From Acanthochlamys bracteata (taxonomy: Eukaryota > Streptophyta > Magnoliopsida > Pandanales > Velloziaceae): a DNA stretch of 64,000 nucleotides. A model generated the notes under the pieces. It was given only the letters and a program-made list of their open reading frames with translations. It was not told the origin of the DNA and ran no database searches. The translations under genes were made by a program, and so were the position numbers. Shown here piece after piece: positions 13,599 through 31,500 of this stretch (position 1 is its first letter; each line of letters starts with the position of its first letter). The stretch is taken from the NCBI GenBank assembly GCA_019914995.1, contig CM034136.1, positions 6,835,270-6,899,269 of the forward strand, written 5' to 3'.

Positions 13599-14161
13599 TA
13601 ATAGCTTTTTAATTCCTTGGGCCGTCTCTATGGTGAACCTTCGTATAGAAAATTGTCATTGGTGAGGAATGCATGCATTGCTGCATATATAGGTTTCACC
13701 GAAAACAAAAGTCATATTTTAACTTTTTCGAATTTTTATTTTAAATTTCAGATTTTAAATTCAAATCATTTCATATATTTTATTATCATTTAAAATTTAC
13801 TTTTATTATTTATTTTAAATTTATACATTTTAATTTTATTTTATCAAGCTATTTTGATATAATTTGCTGAATCACACACAAGTTAAAGTTAAATAAAGAA
13901 TAAAAAAAGAACATCATAAGGGAAAAAGTAAGAATACAATAAGTAGAAACCGGAAGAAGCCGGTTTCTCGAAACGGTTATGGACAAATTTGAATTTTATT
14001 ATTATTTATTAAATTTTTAAATAATTTATAGTATTTCAAATAATATTTATAAAGTTTAAGTAATTAGATATAATTTTTCATTTTTCGGATAAAAAAGTTA
14101 ATGTTTAGATAATTAAAATAGTTTTCTTAAAAAAGTCTTATTCTTAGTAGTGGGATCAACA

Positions 14162-14492
14162 TCACACGTGTGAAGTAGGCATGAAACCGCGCCCTTTCAG
14201 CGCATGTATTCCACTGCACGGAATCTTGAACTCGTTTCCGCAGCAGCGTGGGCTGGCACGCCAAAGCGCAGCCCACACTTTAAACTCCTTTCTCTACCCT
14301 TCCCGTCTCCACCACTCTCTCTCTGTCTCTCTCCTCTCTCACTCTGAAAACCAAAGCGGAGGAACAGCTCCGGTGTTCGAATCTCGATCGCCGGAATTCT
14401 TTCCTTTTTCGTTTAAGTTATAGAGTTTGTATCTGTTTAATGCCATCCCTCGCCGTAGATCTGTTCTTTTGATTCGAATTTTTCTTCTATCA
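14162..14492 (+). promoter_or_regulatory. Promoter and leader of the ER-type calcium pump
   Basis: A perfect 12-bp palindrome TCACACGTGTGA (14162-14173) contains a G-box/ABRE core. A CT-rich tract (about 14312-14345), typical of plant core promoters and leaders, follows. The open frame at 14181-14423 is upstream leader without recognisable protein. The upstream in-frame ATG at 14427 adds 22 residues not seen in the family, so 14493 is preferred as the start. Confidence 0.55.
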
Positions 14493-21105
<6,613 letters not shown>

Positions 21106-22069
21106 TATGGTCTTATGAGGATTTGAAGCAACTGGCATGATGAGTCCTAACTCAACTTTGCAGGTCTCTTTGTTGCTAGGGACTGTTGTTACTCATTTAT
21201 CATCACAACTGCAACTGAAAGTCCAAACTTCAGAAGTTGTTTCTAAAGGTTGTGCAAATTTACAACCACTGATGAAGAGCCACTTGCTGGTTCCAGAGGA
21301 TTTATTTTCATTTATATCAAAAGTCAAACATAATCAAATTTATTCTGTTTTTAAAACCTTATTTTAGAAGTTGCAGTTTAACTTTTTAGTCTACATTTCA
21401 ATTAGGCAAGTCTTAAAGGAGGATGTAGGTTATATTGCCATTTTCTTATTTGCATTCAGCCCTAATTTAGCAAGGGGCTGTTATCTGCTTCCAAAATTGT
21501 TATTACCGTCCTTTATTTCTACAACAAGAAACAAAGTTATATGTAAAATGAATCTTTTAGTTTTTGCTTGCTTTCTTGTCGGTTAACTTTGGTATCTCTC
21601 CTTTCTACCTGTCCACAACACCTGTTCGTAACTTTGCATCAAGCATCTGTTTTCTATTTGCTAGTCTTCTGGCACTTTTGCAAATTGTTCTCTGAATGAA
21701 TTCTGGCGAAAGATGCGCTCCCAAAACAAAAGTCCTGTTCTTTCTTTCGATTGTTTCATGGAATATATTCCGTGAAATGCTCAAAATCTTTGGATTCCAT
21801 ATCAGGCTTTTGAATCCCTGTTAACGGAATATCAGTACATAGGTGGCATCAGGAAAAAAAAAAAAGAAGATTTCCATACACCTGCTAGTATCTATAGACA
21901 AAAACAAATAAATCTGTAACTGATATCAAATATCTGCTATACTTGCGACTTTAATACAGTTCACTCTAAACAAGAAACATAACAAGCAAACATATCCAGG
22001 AACATATTGCTGAGAACAGTAGAACTCAGTCATCTACCTTAACGAACGGTACAAAGAATGCTGGAACAT
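21106..22069. other. Convergent 3' region between calcium pump and receptor kinase
   Basis: This contains the 3'-UTRs of two genes transcribed towards each other. Open frames at 21137-21367 and 21371-21586 show no domain and are probably UTR. No RNA gene or transposon was recognised. Confidence 0.5.
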
Positions 22070-24598
22070 TTACCGCCCTTCAGATTTGATCAACTGTGAA
22101 AAAACCTTACTCATCGAGACATCAGAAAGGTCATTCTCGCTTGCCGAAGGATCATGCATTCCAGTAGTCACACTTTCATGTGCGTTGATGTTCTGAACCT
22201 GTGAGTTCAAGTCACTTATCTGATTGATACTGTTCACCTCAGAAACACTGGAATCTGCTTCCTGCAGCTGCAGCGCATACTCCAAATTCCAGAGCACGTC
22301 CCCCATCGTAGGCCGCTCCACACCATAATCTGCAAGGCATTTCTCCACAGTCTCTCCGAACTTCCTCAAAGAATCAGCCTTTATAGTTCCAGCAATACGG
22401 GTATCCACAATCTGGTCCAATTCTCCTCTCTTTTGCAACTTCATGCCCCATTCTGCCAAGTTCACCATCTCTCTTGGAAGTGTTGGGTCTATAACAGGTC
22501 TTGCACAAAGTACTTCAAGTAGAACAACACCGAAAGAATATACATCTGATTTCTCTGTCAACTGCTGCCTTCTGAAGTATTCTGGATCAAGATAGCCAAA
22601 GCTTCCCTTAACTGCTGTGCTTACATGAGTCTGATCTAACTCAGGTCCTGTTTTTGAGAGGCCGAAGTCAGCAACTTTTGACATAAGGTTTTCATCTAGT
22701 AAAATGTTTGCGGATTTAACATCACGGTGGATAATAGCTTTTGCTGATCCAGTATGGAGATAATGAAGCCCCCGTGCTGCTCCTATACATATTTCAAGCC
22801 TTTGTTTCCAGCTAAGACTTGGAAGATCTGCACCGTAGAGATGATTCTTGAGTGTTCCCTTCTCCATGTATTCATACACAAGGATCATTTCATTTCTTTC
22901 ATCACAGTAACCAATTAGAGAAACCAGATGTCGGTGGCGCAATCTAGATAGCAACTCAATCTCAGTGCGAAATTCATTTAAGCCTTGTTGTGATTTTGGG
23001 TTACCACGCTTCACTGCCACCTTGGTTTCATCTCTGAAAACTCCCTTGTAAACCTTACCAAAACCTCCAACACCGATCACCCAATTCTCATCAAAATTGT
23101 TTGTTGCTTCTTCTAGCACAACAAAGGAGAAACGGTAGCCAAGATTTCCATTCTGACCTATCGTAGTAGCAGTTCCATTGGAGAATCTACTTCCCAAGCT
23201 CAATGAAATTCCACCATTGGTGGAGAAGGGAATCCAAGACTTCGATTCTTGTTTCTTCAAATTCTTTCTCCTCCGAAGCATCATGAAGAGAAGAACAGCA
23301 AGGATCACTAGCACAACTGCACCAATGGCCACTCCAATGATAACACCAAAATGTTTCTTAGAACCGGAGGAGACAACAGTACCTGAACCAGCCGAGATCA
23401 TCTTCATAATCTCAAGACCATTCATAATTCCATCAGGAAGGACATTGGGCTGGTTTGAAGGTCCGATGCTCACATTAAGCACGCCAGATCCATCAGTGGC
23501 ATCATGAACAAAATCTACGAACAGAGGAGAAGCCAAAGTACTTGCTGCTTGCTCGGATATATCAAATTCACGAAGAGCAGTCCCACCATTCATATAGACA
23601 TTGAAGTAGAGACTGTTAAGGGTTGTGCTAACTACATCGCAGAAGTGCATCCGAATCAAGTAGGTATAACCAGTGTCCACATTGAACTGCCACGTCACGT
23701 TGACAAGGCCAACGTTGGTGGAACCTCCCGAGTCAGGTAATCTTGTCACAGTCTTGTAAACAATATCTGGAGCATCATCACTAGTTGCACCTCCTGGAAC
23801 GTAGTTAAGATCACCAGAGAACGTGAAGAAACGTGCCAGAGATTTTTTGACAAGAAAATCTGTGTCGTTCACCCAAGTCCTTGATAGCGTATCTCCGTCA
23901 GGGAACACCTTAGGCCCTCCCATATTAACCCTCCTGAATGTTTCAAAAGACTGCACAGACAAACCCTGGTAAGTACCCTGTGGGTTTACCGTCTGTGCTC
24001 CATCAGCAATGAGATCATTTGGGACTGAAATGACCTCTATAGCATTGATGAAAGCTAAAGGGGAGTTTGCCGCCGGTGTAAATGTAAGAGTGAGTGTGTC
24101 GCTAGCTATATTGACTAAGTACTCCTTGAAAACACCACCCTTTGGCTGGAAATTGCTCAAAAGGTTAACATCTTGTGTAGCAACAGAGAATCTCGAAGCA
24201 GGCAGATTGAAGTTCTGGTAAACGAACGGGAATAAGTATAGACGAATAAAGTGGCGGCCCTTTGCTTTGATTGGGAATTTGTAAGAAGCTTGACTGGTGA
24301 AGATTCGGGCAGTTTGGTAAAGGACAGAGCTATCAAGAGATGAAACAGCACTAGCTGAAGTGCTGGCAAAGATGCTGTTTGTAGTTGATAAAGAGAATGA
24401 TGGAGAATTATCGGCGGCAAAAGTTCGTCGGCCGATGGTGGTGTTCGTCGGAGAACCACAATTTATCAAGTAGTTGTCAGGCGGATTGAATGCATTAGAC
24501 AAACAGATAAGACAGAGAAGAATGAAAAGAGATGAACTGCGATGAAGTTTTTCAGCTCTCATTATTTTAGCAGAAAGATTTCTGAGATATGGTGGCAA
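22070..24598 (-). CDS. CrRLK1L malectin-like receptor kinase (At5g24010-like)
   Basis: This is an intronless receptor-like kinase of the Catharanthus RLK1-like family, whose members sense cell-wall state or RALF peptides at the plasma membrane. From the first ATG the protein is 842 residues, close to the family norm. An alternative ATG 12 codons in (MRAEKLHRSS) gives a cleaner signal peptide and may be the real start. Order: signal peptide to about residue 36; tandem malectin-like ectodomain about 40-400 (PPDNYLINCGSP at its start); transmembrane helix about 412-435 followed by a basic stop-transfer; kinase about 500-775. Kinase motifs are complete: GVGGFGKVYKG, catalytic Lys in VAVKRG (about 529), HRDVKSANILL (about 624) and DFGLSK. 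It is an RD-type, apparently active kinase. The closest Arabidopsis relative by memory is At5g24010 or ERULUS/CAP1; I am not sure which. Confidence 0.94.
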   Translation of the reverse strand: MPPYLRNLSAKIMRAEKLHRSSSLFILLCLICLSNAFNPPDNYLINCGSPTNTTIGRRTFAADNSPSFSLSTTNSIFASTSASAVSSLDSSVLYQTARIFTSQASYKFPIKAKGRHFIRLYLFPFVYQNFNLPASRFSVATQDVNLLSNFQPKGGVFKEYLVNIASDTLTLTFTPAANSPLAFINAIEVISVPNDLIADGAQTVNPQGTYQGLSVQSFETFRRVNMGGPKVFPDGDTLSRTWVNDTDFLVKKSLARFFTFSGDLNYVPGGATSDDAPDIVYKTVTRLPDSGGSTNVGLVNVTWQFNVDTGYTYLIRMHFCDVVSTTLNSLYFNVYMNGGTALREFDISEQAASTLASPLFVDFVHDATDGSGVLNVSIGPSNQPNVLPDGIMNGLEIMKMISAGSGTVVSSGSKKHFGVIIGVAIGAVVLVILAVLLFMMLRRRKNLKKQESKSWIPFSTNGGISLSLGSRFSNGTATTIGQNGNLGYRFSFVVLEEATNNFDENWVIGVGGFGKVYKGVFRDETKVAVKRGNPKSQQGLNEFRTEIELLSRLRHRHLVSLIGYCDERNEMILVYEYMEKGTLKNHLYGADLPSLSWKQRLEICIGAARGLHYLHTGSAKAIIHRDVKSANILLDENLMSKVADFGLSKTGPELDQTHVSTAVKGSFGYLDPEYFRRQQLTEKSDVYSFGVVLLEVLCARPVIDPTLPREMVNLAEWGMKLQKRGELDQIVDTRIAGTIKADSLRKFGETVEKCLADYGVERPTMGDVLWNLEYALQLQEADSSVSEVNSINQISDLNSQVQNINAHESVTTGMHDPSASENDLSDVSMSKVFSQLIKSEGR

Positions 24599-25163
24599 CC
24601 CAAAGAAATTGAAGAGAAATAATTGGAGACAAATCTCAACTTTGCTTTGAAGAAGAAGTGCTAATAAGCCTCAGCTCTAGATTCTCCATCCAAACCATTT
24701 CCCCTGAAAATAAACATGTTGTAGAAAGATCTAATCTTTTGAGAATAAGAAACTATTAGAACTGAAACAAAAAAATATAGTAAACCACAAAACCCAAATA
24801 TCAAAATGCTCGAAAGGTACAGAAAAAAAGCATAAAGATCGAACCTTTTTTCGCTGAATCTTGATGAAAACTAGCAAACCAGAACTGAGAGAGAGATCAA
24901 GATCTTGTATAGCGGGGAAGATCAAATCAATCGATCAATCAATAATTTTTGAAAAAAGAAGAATAAAGTAAGAGAAAAACCAAGACCCTCCTTGATCAAA
25001 GCCGGCGATTCCGGACAGTAATGGTTTGCTTCAAAGAACCTGCCGGCCTTTAATTGAAAGAGATAGTAAAGATTTTAAAAAGAAACCAAAAATTTGAAGT
25101 TTTAGTGGAGATTTATAACCGAGTCAACACTGCATAAAATTTCTCAACACTGCATAAAATTTC
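24599..25163 (-). promoter_or_regulatory. Leader and proximal promoter of the receptor kinase
   Basis: A leader intron is likely: an acceptor (TTTATTTTCAG) occurs near 24705 and a possible donor near 24844. A perfect 20-bp tandem duplication, TCAACACTGCATAAAATTTC, lies at 25124-25143 and 25144-25163, where the promoter would be. The transcription start is not determined. Confidence 0.4.
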
Positions 25164-27880
25164 TGACCAATCAAGAAACTTAATTCAACAAACACCCCAC
25201 GACTTCCGAGAACGAGAAACTAGAATAAATAAAATAAAAATCTCACTTTTAATTAAAAAAAAAAGAAACAAATTCGTGATTGATAATGGGTTACCACCAT
25301 CAATATTCTTAATGAAACTAATTAAAATTTTAAATGTTTTTTCAGTTACTAAAAGATTCTAGATAGTGACACCTTGATATTTGATAATGGAGCTTTTCTT
25401 TCACCGACGCCAACTATCTCACATGTTAGATATTGACATTGGTGTCTCATCATCTCATGATTAATTAGGCACTGTTCACATTACCCCAATAGTTCTTTTA
25501 ATTTTGTTTTTCAATTGTCTCAAATGTTATTATTGGTAACGAAAATTGAATATTTGTAAGTGCTTTTTGAAAAACTGTTAAATCAAAATATTTTTAATTA
25601 TAAAAAATAAATTTAGAAAATTATAATATTTTATAACTTAGAATTTTTTTATTTTATAAATTTGTTAAAATATTTTATTGAAAAGTTACGAATAAATTAA
25701 AATAAAATATAATTGAAAAGAATTCTGAAATATCAGCAAAGATTTTAGTTATATTAAGTGAAAATGAGTTTTGCTAAATAATTTTATTAAAATTAAGATT
25801 TTGTTAAAAATAAAGTTTGATAAAAGTATAATATTTGAACACTTGCAATGAACTTTAAATTAAATTTTAGTTAAACTAGAGTTCAATTTAAAATAAAATA
25901 AATTTTAAAATCATAAATAAAATCGACCTGATGTTTTAGTAAGTTAAGGAGCATGTTGACTTTTTGTTCTTTATTAATGATAAAATTGTGACATAAATAT
26001 GGACACATTTTTATTTATTATAAATGTGTTTATTTGACAAAAAGTTAATTTAGCTAATATTATATTATCATGATCTATGGAGCTGTGTGAATGAATGAAT
26101 CCAAAACAAGAACAACTAATGAAACCAAACCAAAGCATCAAAACAATGCAATTATTTTTCACAAATATTTTAAACAAAAAACTTTCTCCAATAAAAAAAC
26201 ACATGACCAAAAAAACAAATGAACGAATGAATTTTAGTTTGAAAACTATTCACTATTCAGAAATGAAGTTTGTCAACGTCTCTACAGCTAGCTGGATTTT
26301 TTTATGAATGAACGAATGATAAAGAAAACGTTTGGCTGAGTTTTGCTTTTGATATACTTATTATTTTAAATATTTTTTGATAAATTTTTATAATTATTTT
26401 ATAAATTAAATATATAATAAATCAATTAAGTTTTTTTTTGAAAGGTTTTCAAGATAAAAGTCCGCGAAATGCATTTGACGCGCTTTCATGTGCATCCAAG
26501 CCCTCTAACATACATGTACGACAAAATAAATTCAAAAAATAAACACTGATATCAATAATATCATTGTCGTTTGAGATCATTTTTATTTACTTTCATTTCA
26601 ATTTATTTCAAAATTTTAAAATAAAATTTTATATATTTTTATAAAATTTTCAAAAAAAACTTTTTTAATTAATTTTTTTAAAAAATATTTTAATACTTTT
26701 AAGTTTAGAATTTTTAAAACATTCTCAAATATCTCTATGGATTATTTGGCTAAGTTTTAAATTAAAAATTTTTCAGCAAAAATTACTATTCATATAAGAA
26801 AAATAACTATTAAAATTTTTATTAAAAAATTAGTTTTTTTAGATTATGTTTGTATAAATTTTATTATTTAAAATTTTTCATAAGAAAATTGAAGGTTGAT
26901 ATCGATAATATCATTGTTGTTAGGAATTTTTTTATACTTTTATTTAATTTTTTAGTTATATTTTAAATAAATTTTATAATATTTTATTTAAATATAGAAA
27001 AATTTAGATCGTAAAACTTATTAGTATTTATTATTTTTTAAATAAAAATAAATTTATTTAAAAAAACTTAAAATATAATTTATTGAGAATTTTTTTTAAA
27101 TACTCCTAAATAATGTCTATGATATCCGTGTGCGATAGATAGATAATATTGCTTCCATATTTATACTTCACGAAAATTTCCAGCAGTAATTTATTACAAA
27201 GTTGAACTTCAGGGTAGAAGAAGTCTTCGTTATTTTAGTTGTTGGGCTTCGTGGAACAAACGTTAATGGGGTGGACGGCAAGCCCAACAGTAAGACCAAC
27301 AGCTTTTCATCAGAGATAACTACGACTGGTTGTGCCAGAAAATTAATTATTCCAGAAGCGTTTGAAAAGTAATTCTAAAAAATATTTTTATCATATTAAA
27401 TTATTTATATTTTATATAAAAAATAAAAAATAAAAATAAAATTATATAATATAATTTTTTATAATTTTTGAAAATTTAATAAATACTATAAAATATTTAC
27501 TAAAATATAATATATACAGCCTCGCAGCATATTCTCCCAAATTTTTAATAACTTAGATAGGAGATGTTTAAGGGTGCATAAAAAAATACAATTTTTTTCG
27601 AATAAAGTTTGTTTTAAATTAACTGAGAAACAAAATTTACTTTTTATAAAACAATTAAAACTTAGTATTTAAATATTATATGAAATATAATTTATTTATA
27701 ATTTTCAAAATTAAAAAAATATTAAAAATTTATAAAATATTTATAATAATATTAAAAATGCAATCTCAAAATGCATTCTGAATCTTATGACAAAAACAAT
27801 TATAAGAAAACAATTCCGTGAAAGCAAACTAAACTGATTTTGAATTGCCCGTTAAACTAGTTTATCCATTTATATATTCT
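25164..27880. other. AT-rich divergent spacer
   Basis: This spacer lies between the diverging receptor kinase and phosphatidate phosphatase genes. It is AT-rich with MITE-like fragments (for example GTTTGGCTGAGTTTTGC near 26332 and ATTTGGCTAAGTTTTAAA near 26745). The short open frames (25974-26210, 26095-26307) overlap on opposite strands and look like chance. Confidence 0.5.
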
Positions 27881-28524
27881 TCGTAGCCCAAGCGGGCCCC
27901 ACATTCATCAATCAACGTGTTTTACAAGTTCGGTCCTAAACACATCATCACCACCAAAACTTGTTCTTCTACAACTCTCGAGCGAATCGTAGAAATTACC
28001 AAGAAACAAGGCGCGAAATTATTATTCCAGACAACGACCAACAACATTTCTTCTCCCGTTCCTCTATCTGGTTTCTTTCATCTTGATTCATTCTCTTGAA
28101 TATTCTCAAAATTTTCGATCTCATTTGCTGAAAATTTATGCGAATTCACGATCTCAGTCAAGGTAACCAGATCACATATTTGTTACTGTTTTTCTAATCT
28201 TTGTGTTTTTGATCGTTGCATAAATTTTATGCGTATTCGCTTGATCTTACTTCTTGGTTCTAGTCAAATTGAAGATTTATGGCAGTTCAATTTTTCAAGA
28301 TGGATAATAGTTGTTTGTTTGTAGATAGTTTCTGTAGTATTACCCTTTTATTTCTTATTATCGCGTAAATTTTGGCTACTGGTCAGCTTTAAAATTCAGC
28401 TGAATAGCTGGTTGATGGCTGGAAGAGTATGCTAAACTTCTTTAAGAGTCAGTCTGATTACAAAAATTAGGGATTTAGAAAATCAGGGATTTGTTTCTCA
28501 TTAGAGCTTATATTAACAATTTAG
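27881..28524 (+). promoter_or_regulatory. Leader of the phosphatidate phosphatase gene with 5'-UTR intron
   Basis: A GC-richer patch with AGCCCA/GGGCCC elements (about 27886-27900) marks the probable promoter. A leader intron fits from donor AAG|GTAACC (28163) to acceptor TTAG ending at 28524, directly before the ATG. The open frame at 27917-28099 is probably leader. Confidence 0.5.
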
Positions 28525-31500
28525 ATGACCGCGGTAAGAAGAGTCCGGCGAGTAATTAGCAGCGGACTATATTATGCCGCTGCACCTTTCCAAACGTATG
28601 GAGGGGCCATTGATATAATTGTTGTTGAACAAGAAGATGGGAGCTACCGTAGTTCACCCTGGTATGTGCGCTTTGGGAGAGCAAGTGTTCCTGGAAACAG
28701 TGACAGGCCTGTTCGTATCTCTGTCAATGGCAGTGAAGCAAATGTTCAAATGTACGTTGATAATTCAGGCCAGGCCCTTTTTGTTAGAGAAGTGACACAA
28801 TGCAATGATAATTCTGAACCTAAACATGGACAGAGTGATAATGACTACAATGATGGCCATAGCAATCAAAAGACTTCTGATTTGGATTTTCAGAGTGCTG
28901 GAGGGGTGCCAGTTCAGGATGATGCATCTATGGAGAGTCCAAGCTCAAATTCAATGTTGGACAGTCTAGCTACCTTTGATGGTTTAGATATGGTCGATAA
29001 CGAGGAGAACACATTGCAGGATCCTGAGATGCTCTTGGTTTCTTCAGATGGACATATTCTTGCAGCTGAAAATCCATCAAATCAAGTGAGTAGAGGTGAT
29101 TTGCAACTTAGCTCACCTGAAAGCCCGAGTTTGGATGATGCTGGTACACTCGGATGTACACTTGAAGCGGAAGATGTCCATAACTCTGAGCAGGATTCTG
29201 ATATCCAGATGTCTTTGGGAAACTCTAATGGACATTTCCTTACTGCTGCAAAGCCATCAGATGTTGAGAGTACAGATGGTATGCAATTGAATAATCATAA
29301 ACCCTCGACCTTTCATGACACAGCTACCTTTGTCAGCTCCAATGGGCTGGGTGGTCCAGGGAGCACATCGCAGGATTCTGATCCTGAGATGTTTCTGGTT
29401 AGCTCAGATGGTCATGTACTTGCTAAACAACCAGCAAGTGAAGAGATCATGGGTGATTTGCAATTGAATATGCCTGAAAATGCCACTTTTGACAGCTCAG
29501 CTGCTTCTAGTACCATGGATAAGGCAGATGATGCGGGTAACTCATTGCACGATTCTGCACAGGAGATGCTTTTAGTCAGCTCAGATGGACATCTCCTAAC
29601 AGCCCAAAGCCCAGAAAATAATGATGTGCTATCTCAAGGTCCAAACAAGAGCTGCAGGAGAGTGGATGAGGTGGAACATGAGGAAAACTCGCTTCAGGAC
29701 TCTAATCCAAAGCTGCTTTTGTATAGCTCAAACATAAATCTCCTTGCAGCGGAGAGAACATCAAATGAAGAGAATGCAGATGATATAGAATCAAGTGAGC
29801 CTGAGGTCCCTGGTGAAGGCGATGTTGGAGATCTTTGCACAGATGACAATGCTACCTTTCCTCATTATAAACCGGACATTTCCTCCTCTGATATTGTAGA
29901 CTCTTCCAGTACTCAACTTCAAGACCTTGCTGAATGTGTTTCGGCTAAAGTTCCGGTTGGCACCGTCAATGAATTACAGAGAGCAACCATGGAACCAAAC
30001 AGGTCTGAGGTTAATGTCAACTTAAACTTTGACTCAAAGGATGATCAACGGAAGAAGGTGCATGCTGATAAACTTAATCCTGGTAGTGAATCACCCATGA
30101 AACCTGAAACTGCATTGGAAGATGTCCTTGAGACAATGCATGTGGATTCAGAAGAAGAAATTGAACAGGAAGACAGGGAAAGAGGTCAAATTGAGCCTGG
30201 CACCGATGGATCTAATGCTTCTGAAATTCCGAATCTCATGGAAATAGGTAACTATGACGATTTTCTTATTAACATCATATGGATATTCTATTCTCTTGAC
30301 TTGGTCTATCACTTTTCATGATGATGCCCATGATAGTGCTCCTATTCCAGTGTAGGTCTGGAACTTTCACTATGTGGCAATTTACTTTGTCCTGGTATGA
30401 AGCGTGCTTCTGCTGAAGAAGCTTTTGAAGCTCATCGTATTACTGAAGAGGAGCTCAAGAAATCTGCTTCATCTATTCTTAAGGACAGGAACCTCGTAGT
30501 TAGATATGCAAACAAGTACTTTCATTGGGAGAAAGTTGCTCATATTGCTTTTGGGAAGTCTGTTTCAGATTTGAACTTCTCCACAGAAATCGAGGATTTC
30601 ATTCCTATTGGAGATGAGGAAAATGCAGTGATAAACAAAGATGCAGATAGAGTCTCCCCACCCTCTAGCTGGAGATGGAGTATGTTGCCGATTCTATCGA
30701 GGAGTGTCCGGTCCTTTCAGAAAACTAACAGTACCGCTTCAAGTGAGGATGTATTTTATGATGCAGAAACTAGTTTAGAGAGCCCACGGATGGAGAATGA
30801 CAACAAAAAGTCTGTGAAGGAATTCATTAAAACAAATTTTCCAACTACTGAGCAAATTGCATCGTTGAATCTGGAATATGGAAAAAATAGAGTTGCCTTC
30901 ACAGTCTCTGCAGGTTCTTCAGCAGAGCAACAGGTGTACTAGTCATTTCAAATTTTGTTGACTTGTCTCATTTGCATGTCTCTAAATATCTGCTGCAATG
31001 TTTCATTAAACAGATCATTGCAAGTATCTACTTGTGGAGATGGAATGCCCGGATTGTTATATCTGATATTGATGGTACTATTACCAAGTAAGCTGATTGT
31101 AACCAGTTTGTGTTTCTAAGTTCCTATTTTACAAATAAGCTGTTGTGTTCTGTCTAATCTGAATCCTGAGCAGTAAGCTTGATTCATAATTGAAGAAGAT
31201 ACATTATGCTCGTTTTGTGTAGTCAGGTCTGATGTTTTAGGACAGTTCATGCCATTGGTGGGTAGAGATTGGACACAGTCTGGTGTAGCTCGACTTTTTT
31301 CTGCAATTGAGGTATGTAACTTCACTTTCAGAATGCAGCGCATCCTATTCATAATTCAAGGTTCTTTGTCTGGTTCTATTGAATCCGTCATTGTTAACAA
31401 ACTAGTATATCCTATGGCAATAAGGTTAGTGAAATTTGTCTTTTGGATGAGACATCTTATATATCATTTGAAGCATCTAACTTCTCAGGGGCTCCTAGAT

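Larger units (their letters stand above)
8991..14161. other. AT-rich spacer between SPIKE1 and the calcium pump
   Basis: No gene is visible. The stretch is very AT-rich with many decayed small transposons (individual ones are listed separately). A decayed piece of the Tourist-like family lies at about 9000-9145. The GC-richer block at about 10190-10760 shares short words with the hAT MITE and may be an older relative. Open frames here, such as 11136-11339, are short and lack domain signatures. Confidence 0.6.

Noticed and set aside
14181..14423. 80-residue open frame before the calcium pump
   Set aside because: It sits in the CT-rich leader of the pump, has no family signature and stops four bases before the next frame.
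14427..14492. Upstream in-frame ATG extending the calcium pump by 22 residues
   Set aside because: ECA proteins begin MGKGG, which matches the ATG at 14493; the extension is leader-like.
29023..29810. Reading the PAH repeats as a CRISPR-like or minisatellite DNA array
   Set aside because: The repeat is conserved at the protein level with diverged DNA, in frame within an exon.
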